Shown: piece by piece, positions 44,801-52,305 of the stretch
Layout of the letters: each line of letters opens with the position of its first letter
How positions within the stretch are numbered: position 1 is the first letter of the stretch
NCBI RefSeq assembly: GCF_001412215.1
Contig: NZ_LLWP01000005.1
Coordinates: 372,001-436,000 of the forward strand
Direction of reading: 5' to 3'
Length of the DNA: 64,000 nt
Source: Pedobacter sp. Hv1
GTDB lineage: Bacteria; Bacteroidota; Bacteroidia; Sphingobacteriales; Sphingobacteriaceae
Notes under the pieces: generated by a model
What the model saw: only the letters and a program-made list of their open reading frames with translations
What the model was told of the DNA's origin: nothing
Databases searched by the model: none
Program-made: the position numbers and the translations under genes

Positions 44801-45226
44801 CAAGAAGATTTGGCTCAATTTGAAAGAGAAGGCACAATTGCTATCCCTAATACCGCCTATTCGATCTTGCTTGCTGATGTAGAAATTATTGCAGAAGATA
44901 TTCCAGGTTGGCAGGTAACTAACCTTGGTAGTTTAACAGTGGCCTTGGATGTAAGCATTACCCCAGAACTGAAACGAGAAGGATTATCGCGTGAGTTAAT
45001 TAATCGCATCCAAAACTTAAGAAAAGAATTAAATTTTGAAGTTACCGATCGCATTAGTGTAAATTTACAAAACGATAATGTAATAGCAGATGCAGTAAAT
45101 CAGAACAAAGCCTACATTTGCGCAGAAATATTAGCTGACGATATTATATTAGCAGCAGACATAACTAATGGAAACAAAATAGTAATTGAAGATGTTGAAC
45201 TACAAATCTTAATTGCCAAACAATAA
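41834..45226 (+). CDS. ileS: Isoleucyl-tRNA synthetase
   Basis: 1130 residues from the ATG at 41834 (the TTG one codon earlier is unlikely). The class I HIGH motif appears as GIHH at residues 54-57 (GPPSANGMPGIHHVMARAIK), and the KMSKS loop as KMSKR (DKNGNKMSKRLGNAVD). The editing domain holds FLAWTTTPWTLPSNTALTVG and GTGIVHTAPTFGADD. The anticodon-binding domain is followed by a long C-terminal part (MGINVRQPLAKVLIPVL). Length and KMSKR suggest the larger, eukaryote-like bacterial type. It heads the operon ileS-dksA-like-lspA. Confidence 0.97.
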   Translation: MYREFKQLELAKIGKEILDFWKAENIFEKSISTRSKAKPFTFYEGPPSANGMPGIHHVMARAIKDIFCRYKTLKGYQVKRKGGWDTHGLPIELAVEKKLGITKDDIGRKISVEAYNSACKEEVMRYTDVWNDLTEKMGYWVDLQKPYVTYHNEYIETLWWILKSFYDKGLLYKGYTIQPYSPAAGTGLSSHELNQPGTYRDVSDTTIVAQFKAIPSTLPSFLNSYGEVSFLAWTTTPWTLPSNTALTVGPKIDYVLVQTFNQYTFEPTQVILAKALVGKQFAGKFFLAESDADFSNYKAEDKKIPYRILTEFVGADLVGIKYEQLLAWATPYQNPEHAFRVISGDFVTTEDGTGIVHTAPTFGADDARVAKLATPEVPPMLVLDDKGNAVPLVDLHGQFITTLGGDLGGKYVKNEYYNDGEAPEKSVDVEIAILLKEENKAFKVEKYVHSYPHCWRTDKPVLYYPLDSWFIKTTAVKEKMVELNKTINWKPEATGTGRFGNWLENLVDWNLSRSRYWGTPLPIWRTADGLEEKCIGSIAELNAEIQKAIEVGFMPAGFELKDMHRPYVDDVILVSAKGEKMTRELDLIDVWFDSGAMPYAQWHFPFENKEEFENAYPADFIAEGVDQTRGWFFTLHAIAVMLSESSDEIKAINKHVNNLGVAYKNVVSNGLVLDKNGNKMSKRLGNAVDPFSTIDTYSADATRWYMISNASPWDNLKFSLEGLDEVRRKFFGTLYNTYSFFALYANIDKFEIDLNNQTPVDKRSELDRWILSLLQTLIAEVDESYNAYEPTKAARAIQTFVDEHLSNWYIRLSRRRFWKGEMTEDKKAAYETLFTCLMTISQLMSPVAPFFADWLYKNLSEATPGQHAESVHLTIWNEVDTSLIDQQLNERMELAQNISSMVLSLRKKMGINVRQPLAKVLIPVLDDTFQVKVELVKDLILSETNIKEVDFIKDTAGFIKKKVKPNFKALGAKVGKDMKLVTEAINNMSQEDLAQFEREGTIAIPNTAYSILLADVEIIAEDIPGWQVTNLGSLTVALDVSITPELKREGLSRELINRIQNLRKELNFEVTDRISVNLQNDNVIADAVNQNKAYICAEILADDIILAADITNGNKIVIEDVELQILIAKQ

Positions 45227-45232
45227 ATTAAT

Positions 45233-45616
45233 ATGGAAAAAACTGAGAAAACCCGCTATTCAGATAGCGAACTACAAGAGTTTAAAGAGCTGATCCAGGA
45301 TAAATTGAGAAGCTCTAGAGAAGAACTTCTTTCCTTAACTTCTTCACTAAGCAATCCTAATTCTAATGGTACAGAAGATACTTCTGGTGCCTATAAAACT
45401 TTAGAAGATGGTTCTGCTACCTTAGAAAAAGAACAAATTAACCAATTGGCTGCCCGTCAGAAAAAATTCATCGACAACTTAGAGGCTGCTTTGGTTCGTA
45501 TTGAAAATAAAACCTACGGTATTTGCAGAGAAACTGGAAAACTGATCCAAAAAGAGCGTTTGCGAGCGGTACCGCATGCTACGTTAAGTATGGAAGCTAA
45601 ATTGAAACAAGGTTAA
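45233..45616 (+). CDS. TraR/DksA family protein with degenerate zinc finger
   Basis: 127 residues: a long coiled coil (residues ~10-90) and a DksA-like C-terminal end YGICRETGKLIQKERLRAVP then HATLSMEAK. DksA carries four Cys; only Cys98 remains, and the other three positions are Thr, Ser and Ala, so zinc is not expected. It may still insert a coiled coil into the RNA polymerase secondary channel, or act otherwise. It lies between ileS (6 nt) and lspA (TAATG overlap), a conserved arrangement in the phylum as I recall it. Confidence 0.88.
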   Translation: MEKTEKTRYSDSELQEFKELIQDKLRSSREELLSLTSSLSNPNSNGTEDTSGAYKTLEDGSATLEKEQINQLAARQKKFIDNLEAALVRIENKTYGICRETGKLIQKERLRAVPHATLSMEAKLKQG

Positions 45617-46218
45617 TGAAAGGATATACTAAACCCTTACTACTTATATTTTTAGTATTGTTGGCAGATCAGGTTTTAAAAATCTGGATCAAGACCAATA
45701 TGTTCCTTGGCCAAGAGTTTAAGATCTTGGGCGATTGGTTCATTATCCATTTTACAGAAAACAACGGAATGGCCTTTGGCCTAGAGTTTGGTGGCGAATT
45801 TGGCAAACTGGCTTTGTCTCTATTTAGGGTAATTGCAGTGGCTGGTATAGGTTATGGTCTACATTACATGATCAAACGTAAATACCACCGTGGCCTGATC
45901 TTAAATGTTGCTTTGATTTTTTCTGGTGCTTTAGGTAACATTATCGACTCTGTTTTTTATGGTGTCATCTTTAAATACGAAACCTTATTTCATGGTCGTG
46001 TGGTAGATATGCTTTACTTCCCGATTTTAAAAGGAGTATTCCCATCGTGGTTGCCAATTTGGGGTGGAGAACAATTTGAGTTTTTCCGTCCGGTGTTTAA
46101 CATCGCAGATACTGCCATTTCTGTTGGGGTAATTATGATCTTGATCTTCCAAAAAAGATATTTTAAAGAAGAAGTAAAAGACGAAGTAGGCATCAACAAC
46201 GAAACCGTAGAAGATTAA
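45616..46218 (+). CDS. lspA: Signal peptidase II (lipoprotein signal peptidase), copy 1
   Basis: A 200-residue aspartyl protease with four TM helices. The N-terminal LLADQVLKIWIKTNM, conserved ENNGMAFG, and the catalytic Asp pair in GALGNIIDSVFYG and FNIADTAISVG. It cleaves prolipoprotein signal peptides after diacylglyceryl transfer. It is longer than the usual ~165 residues because of an extra loop (PILKGVFPSWLPIWGGEQFE), a common Bacteroidota feature. Its ATG overlaps the previous stop. A second copy occurs at 54.5 kb. Confidence 0.95.
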   Translation: MKGYTKPLLLIFLVLLADQVLKIWIKTNMFLGQEFKILGDWFIIHFTENNGMAFGLEFGGEFGKLALSLFRVIAVAGIGYGLHYMIKRKYHRGLILNVALIFSGALGNIIDSVFYGVIFKYETLFHGRVVDMLYFPILKGVFPSWLPIWGGEQFEFFRPVFNIADTAISVGVIMILIFQKRYFKEEVKDEVGINNETVED

Positions 46219-46241
46219 GCCTTATTTAATCGATAAAATAT

Positions 46242-46274
46242 AAGCCATCCCGAATATTCAGGATGGCTTTTTTA
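46242..46274 (+). terminator. Intrinsic terminator of the ileS-lspA operon
   Basis: AAGCCATCC and GGATGGCTT (9 bp, 10-nt loop), then Ts. Confidence 0.9.
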
Positions 46275-46286
46275 GTTTAAGATGAT

Positions 46287-46294
46287 TATATTTG
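46287..46294 (+). promoter_or_regulatory. -7 promoter element of the DUF1080 gene
   Basis: TATATTTG matches TAnnTTTG; the ATG is 27 nt downstream. Confidence 0.5.
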
Positions 46295-46321
46295 AGATAG
46301 ACCTAAATTAAACCTATCCAA

Positions 46322-47017
46322 ATGAAAAAAATTACACTATTTGCAATTGCACTCCTCTTCTCTTTATGTTTTATTAAGCCGTTAATGGCACAACAAAAAA
46401 GTTTGTTTGATGGTAAATCTTTAAAAGGCTGGCATGCTGATGTACCTGATATGGACAAAAATGCCAATGCCCCAAACCCTTTTATAGTACGTAATGGCCT
46501 ATTGGTAAGCTTAGGCGATCCGAGAGGACACCTCATTACCGATGCTGTTTATCAGAATTACCGTTTAGAAGTTGAATATAGATTTGCTGGTAAACCGGGC
46601 AACTGTGGTGTGCTGGTTCATGCTTCTACACCTAGGGCATTGTATGGCATGTTCCCTAAATCGCTAGAAGTACAAATGCAACACCAGGATGCTGGCGATT
46701 TCTGGTGCATTGAAGAAGACATTACTGTACCAGATATGGAAGCTAGACGAGGCCCAAAAGCCAACTGGGGTGTAAATGGCAATAAACTACGGAGAATAAA
46801 AAACTTAACTGATGGTTCAGAAAAACCATTGGGCGAATGGAATACCATGGTGATTGAATGTTTAAACAAAACGGTCAAAGTTTGGGTAAATGGTGTTATG
46901 GTAAACGAAGGTTACGATTGTACAGTTGATAAAGGACAAATTGCTTTACAGGCAGAAGGCTCGGAAGTAGAATTTAAAAAACTGCTGCTCAAACCGATAA
47001 AAAAACTAAGCAAATAA
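46322..47017 (+). CDS. Secreted DUF1080 (3-keto-disaccharide hydrolase-like) protein
   Basis: 231 residues, signal peptide ending FIKPLMAQQ. The concanavalin-like DUF1080 domain is evident: SLFDGKSLKGWHADV, DAVYQNYRLEVEYRFAGKPG, NCGVLVHAS, and the end ALQAEGSEVEFKKLLLKPI. Related proteins cleave 3-keto-glycosides or bind glycans outside the cytoplasm. It pairs functionally, perhaps, with exported Gfo/Idh/MocA enzymes such as that at 32.9 kb, which oxidise sugars at C3 in some systems (inference). A GNAT gene follows after 16 nt. Confidence 0.93.
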   Translation: MKKITLFAIALLFSLCFIKPLMAQQKSLFDGKSLKGWHADVPDMDKNANAPNPFIVRNGLLVSLGDPRGHLITDAVYQNYRLEVEYRFAGKPGNCGVLVHASTPRALYGMFPKSLEVQMQHQDAGDFWCIEEDITVPDMEARRGPKANWGVNGNKLRRIKNLTDGSEKPLGEWNTMVIECLNKTVKVWVNGVMVNEGYDCTVDKGQIALQAEGSEVEFKKLLLKPIKKLSK

Positions 47018-47033
47018 GCATTCATCCCGATCT

Positions 47034-47567
47034 ATGAATTTCAATTTACAGCCGACACTCCAAAACAGTTTGATTCAAATTGTTCCGTTAAAACAGGAAG
47101 ATTTTGAAACCTTATATGCCGTTGCATCCGATCCTTTAATCTGGGAACAGCACCCTAATAAAAATCGTTACCAAAGAATAATATTTGAAAATTTCTTTGA
47201 AGGAGCCCTCAGTTCTGGAGGAGCTTTTCTGGTATATGATAACGAAACAGGGAAAGTAATTGGCAGCTCTAGATATTACGAACTTGACGAAGTGAACCAT
47301 AGCATTGCGGTAGGTTATACCTTTATTAGTCGCGATTGTTGGGGCAAAGGACATAACAAAGCTTTAAAACAGCTGATGTTCGATTATGCCTTTCAGCATA
47401 TAGATAAAATCATTTTACACATTGGGGCTACCAATTTTCGTTCGCAAAAGGCCATCGAAAAATTAGGCGCCAAAAAAGTAGGCGAAATGGAGGTGGCCTA
47501 TTATGGCGAACCTACAAAGCTCAATTTTGTTTATCAGGTAAATAAAAAAGATTGGGAAGCACAGTGA
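47034..47567 (+). CDS. GNAT family N-acetyltransferase (RimJ/RimL-like)
   Basis: 177 residues. IQIVPLKQEDFETLYAVASD is the RimJ-like N terminus; the CoA loop is ISRDCWGKGHNKALKQLMFD; IGATNFRSQKAIEKLGAKKV is the typical end. It may acetylate an amino group on a small molecule or protein. It lies 16 nt after the DUF1080 gene. Confidence 0.93.
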   Translation: MNFNLQPTLQNSLIQIVPLKQEDFETLYAVASDPLIWEQHPNKNRYQRIIFENFFEGALSSGGAFLVYDNETGKVIGSSRYYELDEVNHSIAVGYTFISRDCWGKGHNKALKQLMFDYAFQHIDKIILHIGATNFRSQKAIEKLGAKKVGEMEVAYYGEPTKLNFVYQVNKKDWEAQ

Positions 47568-47608
47568 GGAGTACACCTGCAAAGTTTACCCGCACAAACC
47601 CAAGTAAA

Positions 47609-47671
47609 TAGCCGGGATTGGAGCGACATCCTTTTGGGCGAAGCAAAAAAGATACAGCGAAAAGCCCGACC
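47609..47671. repeat. Dispersed Bacteroidota extragenic repeat
   Basis: The stretch 47568-47854 holds no gene I can support. Its centre reads gccgggattggagcgacatc, then a run of cttttgggcgaagcaaaaaa and gatacagcgaaaagcccgac. I recognise this layout from other Bacteroidota intergenic regions. Arms are only partly complementary. The short minus-strand frame over it is repeat-derived and not a gene. Confidence 0.55.
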
Positions 47672-47854
47672 ACCTTTAACCTAATGCAAGGACATTGCGC
47701 TTCAAAAAAGATAGATTTCAATAATTTATTTTAAAATTTAATTAGCTGACAGTCTGAAATTTACAACAAAATCTAAATAAAAATTAAGTTTTGGCTGTGG
47801 AATTGTGGCCCCGTTGACATCTCATTTATAAACACACACAAAATTATACACAAC

Positions 47855-48562
47855 ATGAAAAAATTATTTGCCCTTGCCTTTGTTGCCTTATTTAGTATGA
47901 GTGCCATGGCGCAACAAGTAGACTTAAGAAAGAAAATTAGTGTAAGCGGATCTGCAGAAGCAGAGGTTACACCAGATATCATCTACCTTTCTATCTCTTT
48001 AAAAGAATATCTAAAAGATAACAACAGCAAAAAAAGAGTAGACATTACCGAACTTGAAAATCAATTGTACAATGCAGTTTTAAAAGCTGGTATAGCAAAA
48101 GAAAACCTGATGGTTAACAACATCTCTAGCTACAACTATGCTATAGAGAAAAAGAAAAACCCAGATTTCTTGGTGAGCAAACAATACCAATTAAAAGTGA
48201 CCGACTTGAACAAATGGAACGAAATTATTGGTGCTGTAGATCCTAAAGGTGTAGCTTATACCAATATCGACAGCTATGATTATTCTAAGATCGAAACACT
48301 AAAAAAAGAGTTAAAAATTAAAGCTTTACAAGCTGCCAAAGCAAAAGCAACTTACATGGTTGAGGCTTTAGGCGATAAATTAGGAAGCGTAATTGACATT
48401 CAAGAAGTGAACAATGAAGCTTATCCACAGCCAATGTACAGAGCAAATGTAATGATGATGAAATCTGCCGACATGGCTGGAGCTGCAGAATCTGCGCCTG
48501 AGTTAGACTTTAAAAAGATCAAATTGAACTATGTAGTAAATACAGTGTTCGAGATCAAATAG
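47855..48562 (+). CDS. SIMPL domain (DUF541) periplasmic protein
   Basis: 235 residues with signal peptide MKKLFALAFVALFSMSAMAQ. The SIMPL domain starts ISVSGSAEAEVTPDIIYLSI and includes IKALQAAKAKATYMVEALGD and LGSVIDIQEV. It resembles E. coli YggE, which reduces oxidative damage by an unclear mechanism. Monocistronic. Confidence 0.92.
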   Translation: MKKLFALAFVALFSMSAMAQQVDLRKKISVSGSAEAEVTPDIIYLSISLKEYLKDNNSKKRVDITELENQLYNAVLKAGIAKENLMVNNISSYNYAIEKKKNPDFLVSKQYQLKVTDLNKWNEIIGAVDPKGVAYTNIDSYDYSKIETLKKELKIKALQAAKAKATYMVEALGDKLGSVIDIQEVNNEAYPQPMYRANVMMMKSADMAGAAESAPELDFKKIKLNYVVNTVFEIK

Positions 48563-48672
48563 TAGCTACTGGAATAGACCATTTTAAAAAAATTGATCAA
48601 AACAAAAAGCCCCACCATATATAGGTAAAGCAACATTTGATCAACACGATTAAATATTTATTCAAATAAATG

Positions 48673-48705
48673 AAACCTACCAAATCAATATTGGTAGGTT
48701 TTGTG
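48673..48705 (+). terminator. Hairpin, probable terminator of the SIMPL gene
   Basis: AAACCTACCAA and TTGGTAGGTTT (11 bp, 7-nt loop) with a short T-tract. Confidence 0.65.
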
Positions 48706-48742
48706 TTTATAGGTATAGTATTCACCATAAACGATAAAAGTT

Positions 48743-49054
48743 ATGAAAAAATTTATTTACGCCTTAGTCCTGGTTTTCACATTAGGAATCAGCACCAATA
48801 CAGTATCAGCAGCAGAGGATAAAAAACCGAAAACTGAAATGACTGCTGAGCAAAAAGTTCAATTCGAAAGAATAGTGAACAGGGTTGAGGAAATTCGTAA
48901 GATGGACAAATCCAACTTAACCAGAGCAGAAAAAAGAGCTTTGCGAAAAGAACTAAAAGAAATGAAAGAACAAGCTCGTGTACTTCAAAAAGGCGTTTAC
49001 CTTTCTGTTGGTGCCATTATCATCATCATTTTATTATTGATTATTATCTTTTAA
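48743..49054 (+). CDS. Small exported protein with C-terminal membrane helix
   Basis: 103 residues: signal peptide (MKKFIYALVLVFTLGISTN, cleavage near SAA), a charged helical centre (RIVNRVEEIRKMDKSNLTRA, then EKRALRKELKEMKEQ) and a very hydrophobic C-terminal helix (VGAIIIIILLLIIIF). It is a familiar Bacteroidota type of small membrane protein with no known function. It ends at a strong terminator. Confidence 0.75.
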   Translation: MKKFIYALVLVFTLGISTNTVSAAEDKKPKTEMTAEQKVQFERIVNRVEEIRKMDKSNLTRAEKRALRKELKEMKEQARVLQKGVYLSVGAIIIIILLLIIIF

Positions 49055-49082
49055 AAAGCAAAATATACCTTCCTATAAAAAC

Positions 49083-49114
49083 AAAAAGTCCCGACAGTAT
49101 TGCCGGGACTTTTT
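49083..49114. terminator. Bidirectional intrinsic terminator
   Basis: AAAAAGTCCCG and CGGGACTTTTT: a perfect 11-bp stem with a 10-nt loop, between convergent genes. Confidence 0.93.
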
Positions 49115-49129
49115 TATGGAGTTGATAGG

Positions 49130-50401
49130 TTAATCGATCACATCAAATCCGGTATATTTTTGCAGTACTTCTGGAATTCTAATTCCATTTTCAGTTTGAT
49201 AGTTTTCTAAAATTGAAGCTACAATACGTGGCAAAGCCAAAGCACTACCATTTAAAGTATGCACCAATTGAGTTTTGCCTTCTTTCCCTTTGAAACGGAT
49301 TTTTGAACGGTTACTCTGAAAGGTTTCTACGTTAGATACAGAAGAAACTTCTAACCAACGTTCTTGAGAAGCACTCCAAGTTTCCATATCATAGGTCATG
49401 GCAGAACCAAAGCCCATATCGCCGCCACATAAGCGCAGTACACGATAGTGAAGACCTAGTTTTTGCAATAACCCTTGCACATAAGTACTCATGTCTTCCA
49501 ATGTAGCATAAGAATGGTCTGGGTGGGTAACCTGAACCAATTCTACCTTATCAAATTGATGCAAACGGTTTAAGCCACGTACGTGTGAGCCATAAGAACC
49601 CGCTTCTCTACGGAAACATGGTGTATAAGCTGTATTTTTGATTGGCAGATCTTCTTCCTTTAAAATTACATCACGATAAAGGTTCGTTACCGGAACCTCA
49701 GCTGTTGGGATCAAATACAGATCATCAACTGTTGAATGGTACATCTGTCCTTCTTTATCAGGCAATTGACCGGTACCAAAACCAGAAGCTGCGTTAACCA
49801 AGTGTGGCACTTGCACTTCTTTGTAGCCAGCAGCAATAGCCTCATCTAAGAAAAAGTTAATCAATGCTCTTTGTAAACGGGCACCTTTTCCTTTATATAC
49901 CGGAAAACCAGCACCTGTAATTTTAACACCCAGTTCAAAATCGATGATATCGTATTTTGCTGCCAATTCCCAGTGCGGTTTCGCATTAGCTGGCAATTGT
50001 GCAGGTTCGCCATGGGTTAAAACAATTTCATTCTCTTCTGGAGTAGTTCCCGGTTTAACCTGATGGTGTGGCAAATTAGGCAACTGTACCAATAAGTTAA
50101 ACTGACTTTGCTCTAGTGCCGTCAATTGCTCAGAAAGATTTTTGATACTTTCTTTATGTGTAGCAGTTTGCGTTTTAATTGCTTCGGCCTCTTCTTTTTT
50201 ACCATTGCGCATCAACTCTCCAATCTGTTTTGCGGCAGCATTGGCTTCAGCAGAAATACTATCCAACGAAGTTTGAGTTTGGCGACGTTCTTCATCAATG
50301 GAGATGATTTGGTCTACCAATTCGGGTTGTTTAAAATTGCGCACCTGTAGGCGCTCTAAAACTTTCTCTCTATTTTCGCGGATATAGTTAACTTGCAGCA
50401 T
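49130..50401 (-). CDS. serS: Seryl-tRNA synthetase
   Basis: 423 residues. The N-terminal tRNA-binding coiled coil covers ~25-105 (RRQTQTSLDSISAEANAAAK). The class II core: motif 1 around GAGFPVYKGKGARLQRALIN, motif 2 TPCFRREAGSYGSHVRGLNR, motif 3 LNGSALALPRIVASILENYQ. It charges tRNA-Ser and tRNA-Sec. A minus-strand -7 element TATCTTTG (50417-50424) lies 15 nt before the ATG, so the leader is short. Confidence 0.98.
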   Translation of the reverse strand: MLQVNYIRENREKVLERLQVRNFKQPELVDQIISIDEERRQTQTSLDSISAEANAAAKQIGELMRNGKKEEAEAIKTQTATHKESIKNLSEQLTALEQSQFNLLVQLPNLPHHQVKPGTTPEENEIVLTHGEPAQLPANAKPHWELAAKYDIIDFELGVKITGAGFPVYKGKGARLQRALINFFLDEAIAAGYKEVQVPHLVNAASGFGTGQLPDKEGQMYHSTVDDLYLIPTAEVPVTNLYRDVILKEEDLPIKNTAYTPCFRREAGSYGSHVRGLNRLHQFDKVELVQVTHPDHSYATLEDMSTYVQGLLQKLGLHYRVLRLCGGDMGFGSAMTYDMETWSASQERWLEVSSVSNVETFQSNRSKIRFKGKEGKTQLVHTLNGSALALPRIVASILENYQTENGIRIPEVLQKYTGFDVID

Positions 50402-50428
50402 TATTTTATTTTTTTACAAAGATAGCAA

Positions 50429-50502
50429 GAGTTTTCAGTTTTCAGTTGGCGGTTTTCATCTCAATGTCCAATCTTGATACTTGATACTTAATACTTGATA
50501 CT
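50429..50502. repeat. Low-complexity stretch with tandem heptamers before rsmI
   Basis: gttttcagttttcagttggc is followed by four tandem heptamers, TTGATAC, TTGATAC, TTAATAC, TTGATAC (50474-50501), ending one base before the rsmI ATG. No Shine-Dalgarno is visible. The same word types recur in three other spacers of this window. Confidence 0.8.
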
Positions 50503-51237
50503 ATGGCAGGAAAACTATATCTCGTACCTACGCCTATTGGCAACTTAGAGGACATGACTTTTAGGGCAATCCGCATTTTAAAGGAAGCAGATGTGATTTT
50601 AGCCGAAGACACCCGTACCAGTGCCCCAATGCTCAAACATTTTGGCATCGATAAAAAGGCCTATTCACACCACCAGCACAACGAGCATAAAGCCACTACA
50701 GAGATCATTAAATTTTTAAAACAAGGACAAAATGTAGCCTTAATCTCTGATGCAGGTACGCCAGCTATTTCAGATCCCGGTTTCTTTTTGGTTAGAGAAG
50801 CCTTAAAAAACGAAATAGAAGTGAACTGTTTGCCCGGCGCCACAGCTTTTGTACCAGCCTTGGTTAATTCTGGCTTACCCAGTGATCAATTTGTATTTGA
50901 AGGGTTTTTACCCGTTAAGAAAGGCAGACAGACCCGTTTAAAATTGTTGGCTACCGAAGAAAGAACCATGATTTTTTACGAAAGTCCGCACCGTTTATTG
51001 AAGACCTTGGCAGAGTTTGCCGAATATCTGGGAGCAGAAAGACAAGCTTCCGTAAGTAGAGAATTGACCAAAATGTACGAAGAAACTGTTCGTGGCACTC
51101 TTATTGAAATAAAATCACATTTTGAAAACAATATATTAAAAGGAGAATTCGTAATTTGTGTAGCGGGAGCTGAAGAGCGCAAGGATAAAGAAGCGAAAAC
51201 GAAAGACAAATACCATAAAAAAGAAGATAATGATTAG
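50503..51237 (+). CDS. rsmI: 16S rRNA (cytidine(1402)-2'-O)-methyltransferase
   Basis: 244 residues of the tetrapyrrole-methylase fold. GKLYLVPTPIGNLEDMTFRA, EDTRTSAPMLKHFGI, LISDAGTPAISDPGFFLV and FVFEGFLPVKKGRQ are the RsmI signatures. It 2'-O-methylates C1402 in the ribosomal P site using SAM. The C-terminal tail is lysine-rich. It overlaps the next gene by 8 nt. The start is preceded by tandem heptamers rather than a ribosome-binding site. Confidence 0.95.
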   Translation: MAGKLYLVPTPIGNLEDMTFRAIRILKEADVILAEDTRTSAPMLKHFGIDKKAYSHHQHNEHKATTEIIKFLKQGQNVALISDAGTPAISDPGFFLVREALKNEIEVNCLPGATAFVPALVNSGLPSDQFVFEGFLPVKKGRQTRLKLLATEERTMIFYESPHRLLKTLAEFAEYLGAERQASVSRELTKMYEETVRGTLIEIKSHFENNILKGEFVICVAGAEERKDKEAKTKDKYHKKEDND

Positions 51238-51865
51238 CATAGATAGATTTTTAAGCGACGAACAAGACCCAAAAGCAGTAGAGAAAGTAATAGGCAAACT
51301 CAACGATTTATTGACCTCTGGCGAGGAAATATTATACCTTGCTGTACAAAAAAAACCTGCCGTAAATCTTTTACCAGATAGCATAGCCATTAGCAATAAA
51401 CGTATTTTTTATTGCGAGCCGGGCAATTTAGGGCTAACCATGAATTTCAAGGACATTTCTTGGAAAAACATTAAAGAAGTTTCTTTTAAAGAAGAGTTTT
51501 TCGGTTCGAAATTCATTTGCGTACCGCAGCATGGAGAAAACATTGTAACCGAATTCATTCCTAAAACACAGGCCAGAAAGTTACATCAGGCAGCCAATGA
51601 GCAGTTAGAACAGTACAAGGAAATGATGAGGCAACAACAGTTGGAAGAAAACAGAGCTTCTGCAGCTTCGGTTAATGTTCCTCCTATTCAAACCATTATC
51701 GATTTGCCGATAGAAGAAGCAGAAGTTATTCAGCCGCAGGTGATAGCAGAAGCAGAAGATGAAACAACTTTGAAATTAAAAAAGTTGAAAACTTTATACG
51801 ATAAACAATTGATTACCAAAGAAGAGTACGAACGTAAAAAGGCTGATATTTTAGATAGTCTATAA
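51230..51865 (+). CDS. PH-like and SHOCT domain protein
   Basis: 211 residues. The N-terminal ~1-130 is a bacterial PH-like domain (LLTSGEEILYLAVQKK, then AISNKRIFYCEPG and FKDISWKNIKEVSFKEEFFG). A linker rich in Q/E/A follows, then SHOCT at ~182-210 (LKKLKTLYDKQLITKEEYER, then KKADILDSL). No signal peptide. Function unknown; SHOCT is thought to mediate oligomerisation or protein contacts. Its ATG lies 8 nt inside rsmI, so translation is likely coupled. Confidence 0.9.
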   Translation: MISIDRFLSDEQDPKAVEKVIGKLNDLLTSGEEILYLAVQKKPAVNLLPDSIAISNKRIFYCEPGNLGLTMNFKDISWKNIKEVSFKEEFFGSKFICVPQHGENIVTEFIPKTQARKLHQAANEQLEQYKEMMRQQQLEENRASAASVNVPPIQTIIDLPIEEAEVIQPQVIAEAEDETTLKLKKLKTLYDKQLITKEEYERKKADILDSL

Positions 51866-51873
51866 CAGTAATA

Positions 51874-51994
51874 CGTCACCCTGAATTTATTTCAGGGTCT
51901 TTATAAATGATTTGCTTCTTTTTTAAAGAATCTTCAGTCTTGATCAATTTCAGAATCTACTCTAAACAGACCCTGAAATAAATTCAGGGTGACG
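51874..51994. repeat. Perfect 27-bp inverted repeat upstream of the GIY-YIG gene
   Basis: Arms 51874-51900 and 51968-51994 are exact reverse complements, separated by 67 nt. Each arm is itself a hairpin: ACCCTGAA, five A/T bases, TTCAGGGT, flanked by AGA on one side and GACG on the other. The second arm ends 14 nt before the GIY-YIG ATG. A third, diverged copy follows that gene (52306-52332). Confidence 0.93.
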
Positions 51995-52008
51995 ACAAAT
52001 AAATTAAA

Positions 52009-52302
52009 ATGATACGTGGTGGCTGTGTATATATTTTAACTAATTTTACCCACACAGTATTATACATTGGTGTAACCTCAGACTTATATTTTAGAATTAA
52101 AGAGCATAGAGAAAAATTATACCCAAAGGCATTTACGGCGAAATATAATTGTAATAAATTAGTTTATTATGAGCAATTAAGCACAATTGAAGATGCCATT
52201 GCTAAAGAAAAACAATTAAAGAATTGGAGAAGGGCCTGGAAAATCAATCTCATTAATTCATTAAACCCAGCGTGGGAAGACCTATTTGATACATTAGAAT
52301 AA
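52009..52302 (+). CDS. Small GIY-YIG nuclease domain protein
   Basis: A 97-residue protein made of the catalytic domain alone. VYI at 7-9 stands for GIY, YIG is at 19-21 (TVLYIGVTSDL), Arg29 follows, and Glu67 is in IAKEKQLKNWRR. It resembles the UvrC N-terminal nuclease and the family of stand-alone GIY-YIG proteins (YhbQ/UPF0213 relatives). No DNA-binding extension is present. The gene is tightly bracketed by palindromes (14 nt before, 3 nt after), which suggests a mobile or repeat-processing unit. Function unproven. Confidence 0.93.
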   Translation: MIRGGCVYILTNFTHTVLYIGVTSDLYFRIKEHREKLYPKAFTAKYNCNKLVYYEQLSTIEDAIAKEKQLKNWRRAWKINLINSLNPAWEDLFDTLE

Positions 52303-52305
52303 AAA

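Noticed and set aside
47521..47721. A 66-residue minus-strand ORF
   Set aside because: It covers a dispersed repeat and the end of the GNAT gene, with no protein-like features.
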